Positions 1-7,747 of a DNA stretch of 64,000 bases are shown here, in pieces. A program made the translations under genes and the position numbers. The notes beneath the pieces were generated by a model. That model did no database searches, had not been told where the DNA came from, and saw nothing but the letters and a program-made list of their open reading frames with translations. Numbering within the stretch: the first letter of the stretch is position 1; the number at the start of each line of letters is the position of its first letter. This DNA is from Weissella cibaria KACC 11862 (lineage in GTDB: Bacteria > Bacillota > Bacilli > Lactobacillales > Lactobacillaceae). Where the stretch lies: the NCBI RefSeq assembly GCF_000193635.1, contig NZ_AEKT01000028.1, positions 1 to 64,000 of the forward strand. The letters run 5' to 3'.

Positions 1-27
1 GACCAAATGGTGGCCGTCCTTTTATTT

Positions 28-657
28 TTATTCATTGTAATATAATACTGGCCGACCGTTTAGTGGTTGGATGTGGCGATTATTGTAATCATAATGCACA
101 TGGAAGGCCGCTAATTGATCAGCTGATATTGTCATTGGTTGGGCTAAAATATACCACTCGACATTCTCTGACAACGGTGGTGTCGTTAATGAACCGATAT
201 AGTGGTAGTACGATCGATTTGTGGGTAGAATGTCAGTGACGTCACATTTGAATGAATGATCATCATTGATGCGACTTAAAATAGTGGCAAAAGTTGTGGA
301 TGCCTGGCCGATTTGTAAGAACACCCCAATGACCGCTTGACGACCATCAGGTGCTTGATGAACAAAATGAACTTCTGCATCAAATTGTTTGCCATCAAGC
401 GTGTGTTCGCTTGGGGCGTGAATATGGAACTGTTGCAACTGGAATGGACGGTTAGCGATTACCGCCGTCCCAGTTAACCCAATTTCGACACCTTGGCCGG
501 TATCGTGGACATATTGCCCGGTAAAATCATACGCCAAATTTAATGACGCAGGATAGTCAATCAGATCAGTCTCCGCAGTGCGAATAGCGATTGGTGATTG
601 CATGCGACCTGATGTCATTGACCAAGATTCCTGCGCATCATAATTGAGCTTTTGCAT
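28..657 (-). CDS. Alpha-class carbonic anhydrase, cytosolic
   Basis: Zinc enzyme interconverting CO2 and bicarbonate. The three zinc ligands of the alpha family are visible: FHIH (H78, H80) followed by APSEHTLDG, and AEVHF (H97). The substrate-side GSLTTPPLSE motif lies at about residues 155-164, and QSPI near the N-terminus is also typical. At 209 residues it matches the bare catalytic domain. There is no signal peptide or lipobox, whereas many bacterial alpha-CAs are exported, so a cytosolic location is inferred. The start is supported by an AAGGAGG ribosome site just upstream on the minus strand. It faces away from mreD. Bicarbonate is a substrate of PurK, encoded 5 kb away, but that link is only inference. 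Confidence 0.9.
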   Translation of the reverse strand: MQKLNYDAQESWSMTSGRMQSPIAIRTAETDLIDYPASLNLAYDFTGQYVHDTGQGVEIGLTGTAVIANRPFQLQQFHIHAPSEHTLDGKQFDAEVHFVHQAPDGRQAVIGVFLQIGQASTTFATILSRINDDHSFKCDVTDILPTNRSYYHYIGSLTTPPLSENVEWYILAQPMTISADQLAAFHVHYDYNNRHIQPLNGRPVLYYNE

Positions 658-772
658 GGCACTTGGCCTCCTTCTGAAGTTTTTCTCTCTCCTCAGAATA
701 CTTTTAGTTTATCATCAGTCCGGAAAATAGGCTACTAAATCTTTATTTTTCGCTCAGGTTCGGCGGAAGGCG

Positions 773-801
773 TTGACGTAAAATGCGGTTGGCGCTACTA
801 T
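773..801 (+). promoter_or_regulatory. Promoter of the mreD-like gene
   Basis: TTGACG at 773-778 and TACTAT at 796-801 are separated by 17 bases, a good sigma-A layout, 43 bases before the chosen start codon. A GTTAC/GTAAC inverted repeat follows at about 808-823. Confidence 0.6.
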
Positions 802-843
802 GAATTAGTTACGATGATGGTAACCACTAAATGGAGAATTAAT

Positions 844-1455
844 ATGTTGAAATATGTTCACACGTCATGGCTACATTTTGTGTTGGTGTACCTGGCGGTT
901 ATGTTAGATGGTGGGATTGCCTTGCATTTTGCACCGATCTTATTTAAAACGCCGATGTCGGCGAGCCCATATCTCTCATTGATTATTATGATGATGCCAA
1001 TTTTGACCGGCACTGATTCGCAAATGAAGGGACGTTGGTTGTATATTGCTGCATTCCTTGGCGGCTTACTGTTTGATATTTTTTATAGTGGTATCATTGG
1101 TATTTCAATGATTGGCTTTCCACTAACTGTTTGGGCAGCAAGTAAGCTCCAAACTTATTTATCACATAACTTTTTGTCGGCGATGGCAGTTTGGTTTGTA
1201 TCGATGAGTTTGTATCTGGTCTTTGATTATGCAGCATTTGGGATCATCAATTTGACGAATTTGAACTTTAGCGAATTTATCATGTTCCACATGTTTCCAA
1301 CGTTGATTGTCAATTTGTTAATTTTGGTCGTCATTTATGGCATCATGAATTATCTATATCATGCGGCACGCCAGCCCGATGTGTCGGCGTACAATGTTGA
1401 TCAGCGTGATCTGAATATGCGGATGACAGGTAAGTCACGGTCAACGCGATTATAA
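844..1455 (+). CDS. mreD: Rod shape-determining protein MreD-like
   Basis: Polytopic membrane protein of about 203 residues with five or six hydrophobic segments. The central stretch with GLLFDIFYSG and FPL matches the conserved MreD core (GLLYD.FYTG...FPL in Bacillus). MreD works with MreB, MreC and the peptidoglycan elongation machinery. I chose ATG at 844 (MLKYV) because TGGAGA sits just upstream; the in-frame ATG at 814 would add ten polar residues and has no ribosome site. It stands alone: no mreB or mreC is next to it, unlike the usual mreBCD operon. The C-terminal tail of about 35 residues is hydrophilic and specific to this protein. Confidence 0.75.
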   Translation: MLKYVHTSWLHFVLVYLAVMLDGGIALHFAPILFKTPMSASPYLSLIIMMMPILTGTDSQMKGRWLYIAAFLGGLLFDIFYSGIIGISMIGFPLTVWAASKLQTYLSHNFLSAMAVWFVSMSLYLVFDYAAFGIINLTNLNFSEFIMFHMFPTLIVNLLILVVIYGIMNYLYHAARQPDVSAYNVDQRDLNMRMTGKSRSTRL

Positions 1456-1509
1456 GTTGGTGATCAAAGGTGTTGACTTAAAGTACAAAGTCAATTAAAG
1501 TTATCTCAT

Positions 1510-1774
1510 AAAGATTTGATTGGACGAGTAGTTTAACGTCATTGCTTAGAGAGTTGTGCAGAAGCTGGGAAGCAACCAATGGCCTAAATGAACCACACCC
1601 ATGATTATCGGTACAAGTCAAAACTGTACCCGATTCGTCTCGTTATCGACGCGCGCCTGTTTTGATTGAGCAGGGGTCTGAGTGTTATTTGGTAACAAAT
1701 AGCAAAATTGAGGTGGAACCACGAAATTAGTCGTCCTCAAGTAACCTTTATTTAGGTTGCTTGAGGGCTTTTTT
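1510..1774 (+). promoter_or_regulatory. T-box leader, probable histidine specificity
   Basis: The gene-free stretch before the ABC transporter is a tRNA-sensing T-box. The conserved motif AGGTGGAACCACG is at 1711-1723 and is followed by an intrinsic terminator (1734-1774). Upstream are the stem I signatures: GACGAGTAGT at about 1525, AGAGAG at 1549-1554, and CATTG/CAATG and GTTG/CAAC arm pairs. On the 3' side the order TGAAC-CAC-A places the triplet CAC at 1594-1596 in the specifier position, followed by the usual A. CAC is a His codon. A further hairpin GGTAC/GTACC follows at about 1610-1634. Uncharged tRNA would favour readthrough. The leader call is firm; the specificity is inferred by eye alignment. 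Confidence 0.85.
1734..1774 (+). terminator. T-box-controlled intrinsic terminator
   Basis: CCTCAAGTAACC pairs with GGTTGCTTGAGG and is followed by a run of T. It is the off-state of the leader and lies 20 bases before the permease start. Confidence 0.85.
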
Positions 1775-1794
1775 GTTTAGTTAAGGAGAAAGCT

Positions 1795-2439
1795 ATGGAG
1801 TACATGTTGCAGATTATGCCAAGTCTGCTAAGCGGATTGAAAATGACATTTGGTGTCTTTGCCCTAACGCTGATTGGGTCAGTACCGCTTGGTATTTTAG
1901 TTGCTTTAGCGTTAAAATCAGATATTTATTTGCTACGCTGGGTGACGAACGCTTATATTTGGGTGATGCGTGGTACGCCATTGCTATTGCAGATCGTGTT
2001 TGTCTACTATGGGTTGAGCTTAGCCCACATCGTGACGCTACCACGTTTTGAAGCTGCGGTGGTCACATTCATTCTGAACTACGCGGCATACTTTGCCGAA
2101 ATTTTCCGTGGTGGGCTACAAAGCGTGCCGCAAGGTCAATATGATGGTGCCAAGGTGCTTGGTCTGACGCGTTGGCAAACAATGCGTAAAATCGTATTGC
2201 CACAAGTGGTCAAGATTGTCATGCCATCCGTTGGTAATGAAGTGGTGACCCTGGTCAAGGATTCATCACTGGTTTATGTCATCGGACTTGGTGATTTGAT
2301 GCGTGCTGGTAATATTGCGGCATCACGAGACGTCACATTGATGCCTTATTTGTTAGTGGGACTGTTATATTTGCTACTGACAGCTTTGGCGACCGTTATT
2401 CAACGACGTGTCGAGACGAAGATGAACTATTACCGTTAA
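1795..2439 (+). CDS. Amino-acid ABC transporter permease, probably histidine
   Basis: Inner-membrane permease of the polar amino-acid uptake family (HisMQ type), 214 residues, the usual size. It has about five hydrophobic segments, the RGTPLLLQ motif near residue 60, and the EAA loop (FRGGLQSVPQGQYDGAKVLG) near residues 103-122 that docks on the ATPase. Start ATG follows AAGGAGAA. First gene of a three-gene operon with ATPase and substrate-binding protein. Substrate is inferred from the T-box specifier CAC; Lactobacillales are known to carry T-box-regulated His transporters of this type. Confidence 0.85.
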   Translation: MEYMLQIMPSLLSGLKMTFGVFALTLIGSVPLGILVALALKSDIYLLRWVTNAYIWVMRGTPLLLQIVFVYYGLSLAHIVTLPRFEAAVVTFILNYAAYFAEIFRGGLQSVPQGQYDGAKVLGLTRWQTMRKIVLPQVVKIVMPSVGNEVVTLVKDSSLVYVIGLGDLMRAGNIAASRDVTLMPYLLVGLLYLLLTALATVIQRRVETKMNYYR

Positions 2440-2449
2440 GGAGAGAGCC

Positions 2450-3088
2450 ATGCTTGAAATTAAAAACTTAGCGAAGTCGTACGATACGCGGACGATTTTC
2501 AAAAATATGAATTTAACAGTTAACGATGGTGAGGTCCTTAGTATTGTCGGCCCATCCGGAATTGGTAAAACGACCTTTCTACGTATTGTAGCTGGGCTTT
2601 TGCCTGCAAATGATGGTGAGATGATTTTAAATGGTGAGGCGCTTGATTTAACTGGTGACCGCACAGGAGCTCAAGTGGGGGTCATTTTCCAAGATTTTAA
2701 CTTGTTTCCACAATATACCGTTAAAGATAATGTGATGTTGGCACCGCAATTGGTTCACCACGAAACAAAGGCTGAGGCGGCCGAGAATGCAGATCGTTTG
2801 TTGCAAGATTTGGGCTTAACAGCGCAGGCTGATCAATATCCATTCCAATTATCTGGTGGACAGAAGCAACGTGTGGCAATTGCACGAGCTTTGGCGATGA
2901 AACCGGGCATTTTGGCATATGATGAACCAACATCTGGCTTGGATGCTGAATCAACAGAACGCGTGATTGCGGTTATTAAGCAATTGCAAGCACAAGGGGT
3001 AACGCAGTTGGTGGTGACACACGATTTGCCGTTTGCGGAAGCGGTCGCGGATAAGACATTTGATTTTGGGACAGATGTAGAACGCTAG
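2450..3088 (+). CDS. Amino-acid ABC transporter ATP-binding protein
   Basis: ATPase subunit, 212 residues, slightly shorter than the usual 240. Walker A GPSGIGKT is at residues 34-41, followed by the Q-loop (IFQDFNLFPQ), signature LSGGQKQRVAIARAL, Walker B ILAYDEPTSGLD and the switch histidine in VVTHD. The C-terminus ends soon after the H-loop with no regulatory extension. The gene is 10 bases after the permease, with ribosome site AAGGAGAGAG. It energises uptake by the permease at 1795 and the binding protein at 3099. Confidence 0.9.
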   Translation: MLEIKNLAKSYDTRTIFKNMNLTVNDGEVLSIVGPSGIGKTTFLRIVAGLLPANDGEMILNGEALDLTGDRTGAQVGVIFQDFNLFPQYTVKDNVMLAPQLVHHETKAEAAENADRLLQDLGLTAQADQYPFQLSGGQKQRVAIARALAMKPGILAYDEPTSGLDAESTERVIAVIKQLQAQGVTQLVVTHDLPFAEAVADKTFDFGTDVER

Positions 3089-3098
3089 GGGGCTGCGT

Positions 3099-3932
3099 AT
3101 GAAAAAGAAGATTAATTGGCGTCGTCAAATTATTGGGAACGGGATTGTACTCGTCGTGCTGGCTTTGCTGGTTGGCTTTGTTTGGTATCGAACGTCACAC
3201 GCAAATGATACTTGGCGCAAAGTGACTGCAGATAAGACTGTTGTTGTGGGACTAGATGATACCTTTGTGCCAATGGGCTACCGAGACAAGTCCGGTAAGT
3301 TAGTTGGGTTTGATGTGGATTTGGCCCGGGCAACCTTCAAAAAATTGGGGTTGCGGGTTAAGTTTCAAGCCATTGACTGGTCAATGAAGGAAACGGAGTT
3401 GGATACTGGTCACATTGACATGATTTGGAATGGTTATACAATGACGCCAGCCCGGGCAAAGAAGGTCGCCTTCTCGGTGCCATATCACAACGATTCACAA
3501 GTACTAGTCACGTTAAAGCGTAACCAAATCGATACGATTAAACAGATGGCTGGTAAGACGTTAGCTGTTCAAACTGGTTCAGCTGGTTTGACGGTCTTCA
3601 ACGAGAAACCTAAGGTATTAAAGGACTTTTTGGGTTCAGCACCGGTACAATATGACACGTTCGATAAAGCTTTGAATGATTTGCAAGTTGGCCGTGTAAG
3701 TGCAGTTTTGATTGATATGGACTACGCCCGTTATTATGTGGCGCACGAACCTAATCCGGCTGATTTCGAAATTATTAAGACGGGTTATGGTGAAGACGCG
3801 TATGGTGTGGGGTTCCGTAAGGGAGATGTGACCTTACGAGAAAAGGTCAATCAGGTCTTAACGGGCTTTAAGAAGGATGGCACGTTAGATAAAGTTTCTG
3901 AACGTTACTTTGGCACCAAAAATAATGATTAA
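3099..3932 (+). CDS. Membrane-anchored amino-acid substrate-binding protein
   Basis: Family 3 extracellular solute-binding protein, 277 residues. After an N-terminal hydrophobic segment (about residues 11-30) comes the SBP fold: VVVGLDDTFVPMGY, LVGFDVDLARA, IDMIWNGYTMTPARA and a C-terminal lobe ending in YFGTK. There is no lipobox cysteine after the hydrophobic segment, so it appears tethered by an uncleaved membrane helix rather than by lipid. It should deliver the amino acid to the permease encoded upstream. The gene closes the operon; a strong terminator follows. Substrate inferred from the T-box only. Confidence 0.88.
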   Translation: MKKKINWRRQIIGNGIVLVVLALLVGFVWYRTSHANDTWRKVTADKTVVVGLDDTFVPMGYRDKSGKLVGFDVDLARATFKKLGLRVKFQAIDWSMKETELDTGHIDMIWNGYTMTPARAKKVAFSVPYHNDSQVLVTLKRNQIDTIKQMAGKTLAVQTGSAGLTVFNEKPKVLKDFLGSAPVQYDTFDKALNDLQVGRVSAVLIDMDYARYYVAHEPNPADFEIIKTGYGEDAYGVGFRKGDVTLREKVNQVLTGFKKDGTLDKVSERYFGTKNND

Positions 3933-3972
3933 ACAATAAGGGCGGGATAGCAGTTTCTGTCCGACTTGCTAA

Positions 3973-4018
3973 GGTCGCAAATCTCCCGATTTAAATCGGC
4001 GGATTTGCGGCTTTTTGT
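3973..4018 (+). terminator. Intrinsic terminator, member of a repeated module
   Basis: CGCAAATC pairs with GATTTGCG around an inner CGATTTAAATCG palindrome, followed by CTTTTTG. The core CCGATTTAAATCGG recurs, slightly changed, in the hairpin at 22377-22422. The preceding bases (about 3942-3966) contain TTTCTGTCC, also present in the hairpin at 22423-22454. Confidence 0.8.
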
Positions 4019-4053
4019 TTTACGTTCATTTTTGTGGCGTGTGCCTGCTTAAA

Positions 4054-4161
4054 TATGCCGAACATTTTTAAGTATTAAACGGTTGATACAGCTTAGTGAT
4101 GTTTTTTGAAACGGTTTGCTAGCTGAAATTGGGGTGGGTTAACGGTTGAAACGCGAACGTT
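4054..4161 (+). promoter_or_regulatory. Two PurBox-like sites upstream of ribB
   Basis: TATGCCGAACATT at 4054-4066 fits the CCGAACWWT half of the Gram-positive PurR box (AWWWCCGAACWWT) well. AAACGCGAACGTT at 4149-4161 fits more weakly. Both are in the 341-base stretch between the ABC operon and ribB, which otherwise shows no gene and no FMN riboswitch. Binding by PurR is inference. Confidence 0.4.
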
Positions 4162-4273
4162 CGTCGGATTACTGGAAATTGATGGCTGACGAGGGTTGTG
4201 TTTGCCCAGTATCTCGATAAGCTAGAGTTTGTAATCGGGAACATATGGATCAGCATAAAGGAGATATTTCAAC

Positions 4274-4903
4274 ATGAAGACTGCATTTGACACTGTACCG
4301 GACGCTTTGCAAACGTTGCGTCAAGGGGGCGTTATTATCTTGGCAGATGATGAGAGTCGCGAAAATGAAGGTGATTTAGTGGCATTGGCTGCTGATATCA
4401 CACCAGAAACGGTGCATATGATGCTTCGTGAAGCGGCTGGATTGATGTGCACGCCTGTTGGACCAGAAATTGCGGCGCGGCTTGGATTGACTGATATGGT
4501 GGCTGATTCAACAGATCCTCACCAGACGCCTTTCACGTATACAGTGGATGGGACTGAAGCAGCAACCGGGGTTACGACTGGCGTTTCAGCGGCTGATCGG
4601 GCCGCGACAATTCGGCACATTGCGAATCCGACCGCCGTTCGGACGGATTTCAATGCGCCAGGCCACACCCAGCCATTAACAGCCTTAGCTGGTGGGCTGA
4701 CTGAGCGCGTTGGACATACTGAAGCGGCCGTTGATTTGGCGCGCCTAGCTGGTTCAGAACCAGCCGCCGTTATTATTGAAGTCCTGAAAGCAGATGGCAC
4801 GATGGCCCGCCGCGATGATCTGTTTGAATTAGCTGATCGCTTGGATTTGCCATTTATTACGATTGCCCAAATTTCGGCGTATCTAGCTACGCCAGTTATG
4901 TAA
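4274..4903 (+). CDS. ribB: 3,4-dihydroxy-2-butanone-4-phosphate synthase
   Basis: Converts ribulose 5-phosphate to 3,4-dihydroxy-2-butanone 4-phosphate plus formate, one branch of riboflavin synthesis. It is a stand-alone RibB of 209 residues without a fused GTP cyclohydrolase II domain. Visible family motifs: DDESRENEGDL near residue 26, GLMC near 57, QTPFT, TGVSAADRA near 98, PGHTQPL and GHTEAAVDLARLAG near 152, and DGTMARRDDL. The catalytic acidic loop, Cys and His are all present. Start ATG follows AAGGAGAT. No ribA, ribD, ribE or ribH gene is in the window. Putative PurBoxes upstream suggest co-regulation with the purine operon, whose product GTP is the other riboflavin precursor. An intrinsic terminator follows. 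Confidence 0.9.
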   Translation: MKTAFDTVPDALQTLRQGGVIILADDESRENEGDLVALAADITPETVHMMLREAAGLMCTPVGPEIAARLGLTDMVADSTDPHQTPFTYTVDGTEAATGVTTGVSAADRAATIRHIANPTAVRTDFNAPGHTQPLTALAGGLTERVGHTEAAVDLARLAGSEPAAVIIEVLKADGTMARRDDLFELADRLDLPFITIAQISAYLATPVM

Positions 4904-4912
4904 TTAAAAAAG

Positions 4913-4961
4913 TATCCCATCTCAATCTAGGTGCAGCGCATAGTATTGAGATGGGATTTTT
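4913..4961 (+). terminator. Intrinsic terminator after ribB
   Basis: ATCCCATCTCAAT pairs with ATTGAGATGGGAT and is followed by TTTTTTT. It separates ribB from the purine operon. Confidence 0.85.
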
Positions 4962-5017
4962 TTGTCATCATTTAAAATGATAACGGTTTCATGAGAAAAT
5001 TCTTAGTTAAATATGCC

Positions 5018-5147
5018 TTTGTTCGTTTTACAAAGATGCAAAAACGGTTAAACACGAACTAATATGTTTCATTTTAATGACTTATGCCGACAAAACTGTA
5101 CATTTAATCGTTGTGGTGGTTATATATAGTTGTAAAGACGAACTAAA
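5018..5147 (+). promoter_or_regulatory. Three PurBox-like operators of the purine operon
   Basis: AAACACGAACTAAT (5050-5063) and AAAGACGAACTAAA (5134-5147) are on the + strand; TTTGTTCGTTTTAC (5018-5031) is the same motif inverted. The first and second are divergent, as in Bacillus-type paired PurBoxes. The third lies just before the purE ribosome site. An AT-rich TATATATAGT at 5121-5130 is a possible -10. PurR binding is inferred from the CGAAC core. Confidence 0.65.
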
Positions 5148-5164
5148 AATGAGGTGGAAGCTAA

Positions 5165-5653
5165 ATGGTACGTGTTGCGGTAGTAATGGGATCGATTTCA
5201 GATTGGTCAACGATGAAAGAAACGGTCGCGGTCTTACAAACGTTTGATGTCGCAGTTGAGACACATATTATTTCGGCGCATCGAATGCCCGAGGAGATGA
5301 CGACGTTTGCCCGAAATGCGCGGGACAATGGCCTAGGGGTTATTATTGCTGGCGCTGGCGGTGCTGCCCATTTGCCTGGCATGTTGGCAGCGCAGACGAC
5401 GTTACCAGTAATTGGTGTCCCAATTCAATCACACGCTTTGCAGGGGATGGATTCATTGCTCAGTATTGTGCAGATGCCAGCTGGTGTACCGGTTGCGACG
5501 GTGGCCATTGGGACCGCAGGCGCTAAAAATGCGTCTTACTTGGCAATGCAAATGTTGGGCATTGCGGAGCAAGAACTGGCCGATAAAATAGCCTTATTCC
5601 GAGAAGGGCAACGCCAACAATCGATTGAGAGCGAGGCATTGTTACATGACTAA
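5165..5653 (+). CDS. purE: N5-carboxyaminoimidazole ribonucleotide mutase
   Basis: Class I PurE, 162 residues, which moves the carboxyl of N5-CAIR to give CAIR. Motifs: VVMGSISDWSTM at the N-terminus, the catalytic-loop SAHRMPE near residue 38, and GAGGAAHLPGM near residue 60. Start ATG follows GAGGTGG. First gene of the de novo purine operon and partner of PurK, whose reading frame overlaps its end by eight bases. Confidence 0.95.
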   Translation: MVRVAVVMGSISDWSTMKETVAVLQTFDVAVETHIISAHRMPEEMTTFARNARDNGLGVIIAGAGGAAHLPGMLAAQTTLPVIGVPIQSHALQGMDSLLSIVQMPAGVPVATVAIGTAGAKNASYLAMQMLGIAEQELADKIALFREGQRQQSIESEALLHD

Positions 5654-6764
5654 GCGTATTTTGCCACCAGCCACTATCGGGATCGTTGGTGGCGGTCAAT
5701 TAGGGCAAATGTTGGCCTTGGCCGCCAAACCAATGGGGTATCAGGTTATTGTCTTGGATCCGCAAGTTGATGCGCCAGCAGCCTTGGTTGCAGATCAACA
5801 AATTGTGGCGAGCTATGATGATGTTTCGGCTCTGCGTAATCTTGCTAATCAAGCGGATGTTGTGACGTATGAATTTGAAAATGTGGATCAGACGGCATTA
5901 CAGACTGCCGTACCAGCTGAAAAGTTACCCCAAGGGGTAGCGTTATTAAACATTACAGCGAACCGGTTGCGTGAGAAACAATTCTTGGCCGCGTTGGGCT
6001 TACCAGTTGCCCCATTCGCAGCCGTGGATAACTTGGTCACTTTGGACGCCCGATGCCATGAAGTATCGTTGCCAGCAATTTTGAAAACGGCAACGGGCGG
6101 GTATGACGGCCACGGCCAATGGGATATTCCCAATACCGATGCATTGGCAAATTTGTTAGCGCATTGGCAACAACCGACTGATATCGCCCTTGTTTTGGAA
6201 AAAAAGTTAGCGTTCGATCGGGAATTGAGCGTGATGGTAACTCGCGATGGTCGGGGTGAAATTCGAACTTGGCCGGTGACGGTCAATGAGCATCAGCACC
6301 ATATCTTACGAGTGTCCGCGGCACCGGCAACTTTATCACCACAGATTGCCAAGCAAATTGAGACCATTGCGACGACCATTGCCAATGCGTTGCAACTTGT
6401 GGGCATTTTAGGCATCGAGCTATTTGTGGTGGGGGAGCGTGTGTATATCAACGAATTAGCCCCACGCCCCCACAATTCTGCGCACTTAACCATTGAGGCG
6501 ACGAATGTTTCACAATTTGAAGGCCATATTCGAAGCATTACGGGCTTGCCGATTCCGGTGATTACCCAGTATGCACCAGCTATCATGTTGAATTTATTAG
6601 GGGATCAGATTATACAGGCACGCCAAGATATAGCGACACATGAGGGGTGGCACTTTCACGACTACGGTAAACATGATGTGAAGCCGGGACGAAAAATGGG
6701 CCACATTACAGCCACTGGCATGGCGGCTATGAAAGATTTGCGCGAATGGGGGACAAGGTTATGA
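5646..6764 (+). CDS. purK: 5-(carboxyamino)imidazole ribonucleotide synthase
   Basis: ATP-grasp enzyme of 372 residues making N5-CAIR from AIR, ATP and bicarbonate. Motifs: GIVGGGQLGQML near the N-terminus, the ATP-grasp core TGGYDGHGQW, VLEKKLAFDRELS, and INELAPRPHNSAHLT near the C-terminal third. I chose ATG at 5646 (MTKRIL), which overlaps the purE stop; an upstream in-frame TTG at 5625 lies deep in purE and adds unrelated residues. The PurE/PurK pair indicates the bicarbonate-dependent two-step route. Confidence 0.94.
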   Translation: MTKRILPPATIGIVGGGQLGQMLALAAKPMGYQVIVLDPQVDAPAALVADQQIVASYDDVSALRNLANQADVVTYEFENVDQTALQTAVPAEKLPQGVALLNITANRLREKQFLAALGLPVAPFAAVDNLVTLDARCHEVSLPAILKTATGGYDGHGQWDIPNTDALANLLAHWQQPTDIALVLEKKLAFDRELSVMVTRDGRGEIRTWPVTVNEHQHHILRVSAAPATLSPQIAKQIETIATTIANALQLVGILGIELFVVGERVYINELAPRPHNSAHLTIEATNVSQFEGHIRSITGLPIPVITQYAPAIMLNLLGDQIIQARQDIATHEGWHFHDYGKHDVKPGRKMGHITATGMAAMKDLREWGTRL

Positions 6765-7486
6765 CAATTGTAAAAGGGGCTTTATTAACAACAGGCAAAG
6801 CAAAGGCAGTGTATGCCACGGACGATCCGAATGTGTTGTGGCTCCATAGCTTGAATCAAGCGACAGCACTTAATGGGAAACAAAAAGCCGAAATTAGCGA
6901 TAAGGGACGACTAACGACCCAAATCAGTCAGCAATTGTTTCGCTTTTTAAAGTCGCAAGGCATTGTGACACACTTTCAACAAGCAGTCGGCGAACGTGAT
7001 GTGTTGGTGACGGCACTGGACATGTTGCCAATTGAGGTTGTGATTCGTAATTATGCGGCGGGCCATTTTGCAACGCGTTACTCGGTGCCAATGTTGACGC
7101 CTCTTTCACCCACGGTACAAGAATATTACTTTAAAAACGATGCGCTTGATGATCCGCCATTGAATCAATCGCAAATATTTGCCCTCGACTTAGCGACGCC
7201 AAGTCAGTTAACCCAAATCGAGGCAGTTGCCCAAACGGTTAATCGGCAACTGGGTCAATTATTTGAAGCTGTGGGCATTACGTTAATTGATTTTAAATTG
7301 GAATTTGGTTTGGACGCTACTGGCGCGTTGACGTTAGGTGATGAGCTGTCACCAGATAATATGCGTTTGATTGACCAAGCCACCGGCCAATCCTTAGATA
7401 AAGACGTTTTTCGTCAGGGGACGGGCGACTTACGTGATGGATACACAACCGTTTTGCACAGACTAACGACATATTTAGGAGAGTAA
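6761..7486 (+). CDS. purC: Phosphoribosylaminoimidazole-succinocarboxamide synthase
   Basis: SAICAR synthetase, about 241 residues, joins aspartate to CAIR with ATP. Family motifs: GKAKAVYATDDP near residue 12, EVVIRNYAAG near 90, IDFKLEFG near 175 and LGDELSPDNMRL near 190. The start at 6761 (MTIVKG) forms an ATGA overlap with the purK stop and has GGGGGACAAGG upstream; an in-frame ATG at 6746 would add MGDKV but has no ribosome site. Confidence 0.95.
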   Translation: MTIVKGALLTTGKAKAVYATDDPNVLWLHSLNQATALNGKQKAEISDKGRLTTQISQQLFRFLKSQGIVTHFQQAVGERDVLVTALDMLPIEVVIRNYAAGHFATRYSVPMLTPLSPTVQEYYFKNDALDDPPLNQSQIFALDLATPSQLTQIEAVAQTVNRQLGQLFEAVGITLIDFKLEFGLDATGALTLGDELSPDNMRLIDQATGQSLDKDVFRQGTGDLRDGYTTVLHRLTTYLGE

Positions 7487-7488
7487 GC

Positions 7489-7746
7489 ATGTACATTGCA
7501 CAGATTACAGTTACTTATAAGCCATCAATTTTGGATCCCCAGGGTGAAGTGATTAAGGATGCCCTTGCGCGTCTTGATTACCAAGGGGTAACGTCAGTGA
7601 CGCAAGGAAAATATTTTGAAATCAAGTTAACGGCGACTGATGAACAAAGTGCGTATGAAGAAGCCACCAGCCTGACTGAAGCGTTATTAATTAATCCAAA
7701 CACAGAAACGTATCGCATCACGATGTTAGCAGAAGTGGAGGCTTAA
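7489..7746 (+). CDS. purS: Phosphoribosylformylglycinamidine synthase subunit PurS
   Basis: Small (85-residue) structural subunit of the three-part FGAM synthase found in Gram-positives. It has the usual PurS pattern: a beta strand start (QITVTYKPSILDPQG), VIKDALARLDY, and the C-terminal ALLINPNTETY. It bridges PurL and PurQ. The gene is spaced two bases after purC, with ribosome site TAGGAGAG, and two bases before purQ. Confidence 0.95.
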   Translation: MYIAQITVTYKPSILDPQGEVIKDALARLDYQGVTSVTQGKYFEIKLTATDEQSAYEEATSLTEALLINPNTETYRITMLAEVEA

Positions 7747-7747
7747 G

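Noticed and set aside
4020-4273. FMN riboswitch before ribB
   Set aside because: The conserved RFN boxes are not present; only PurBox-like CGAAC sites and AT-rich sequence are seen.
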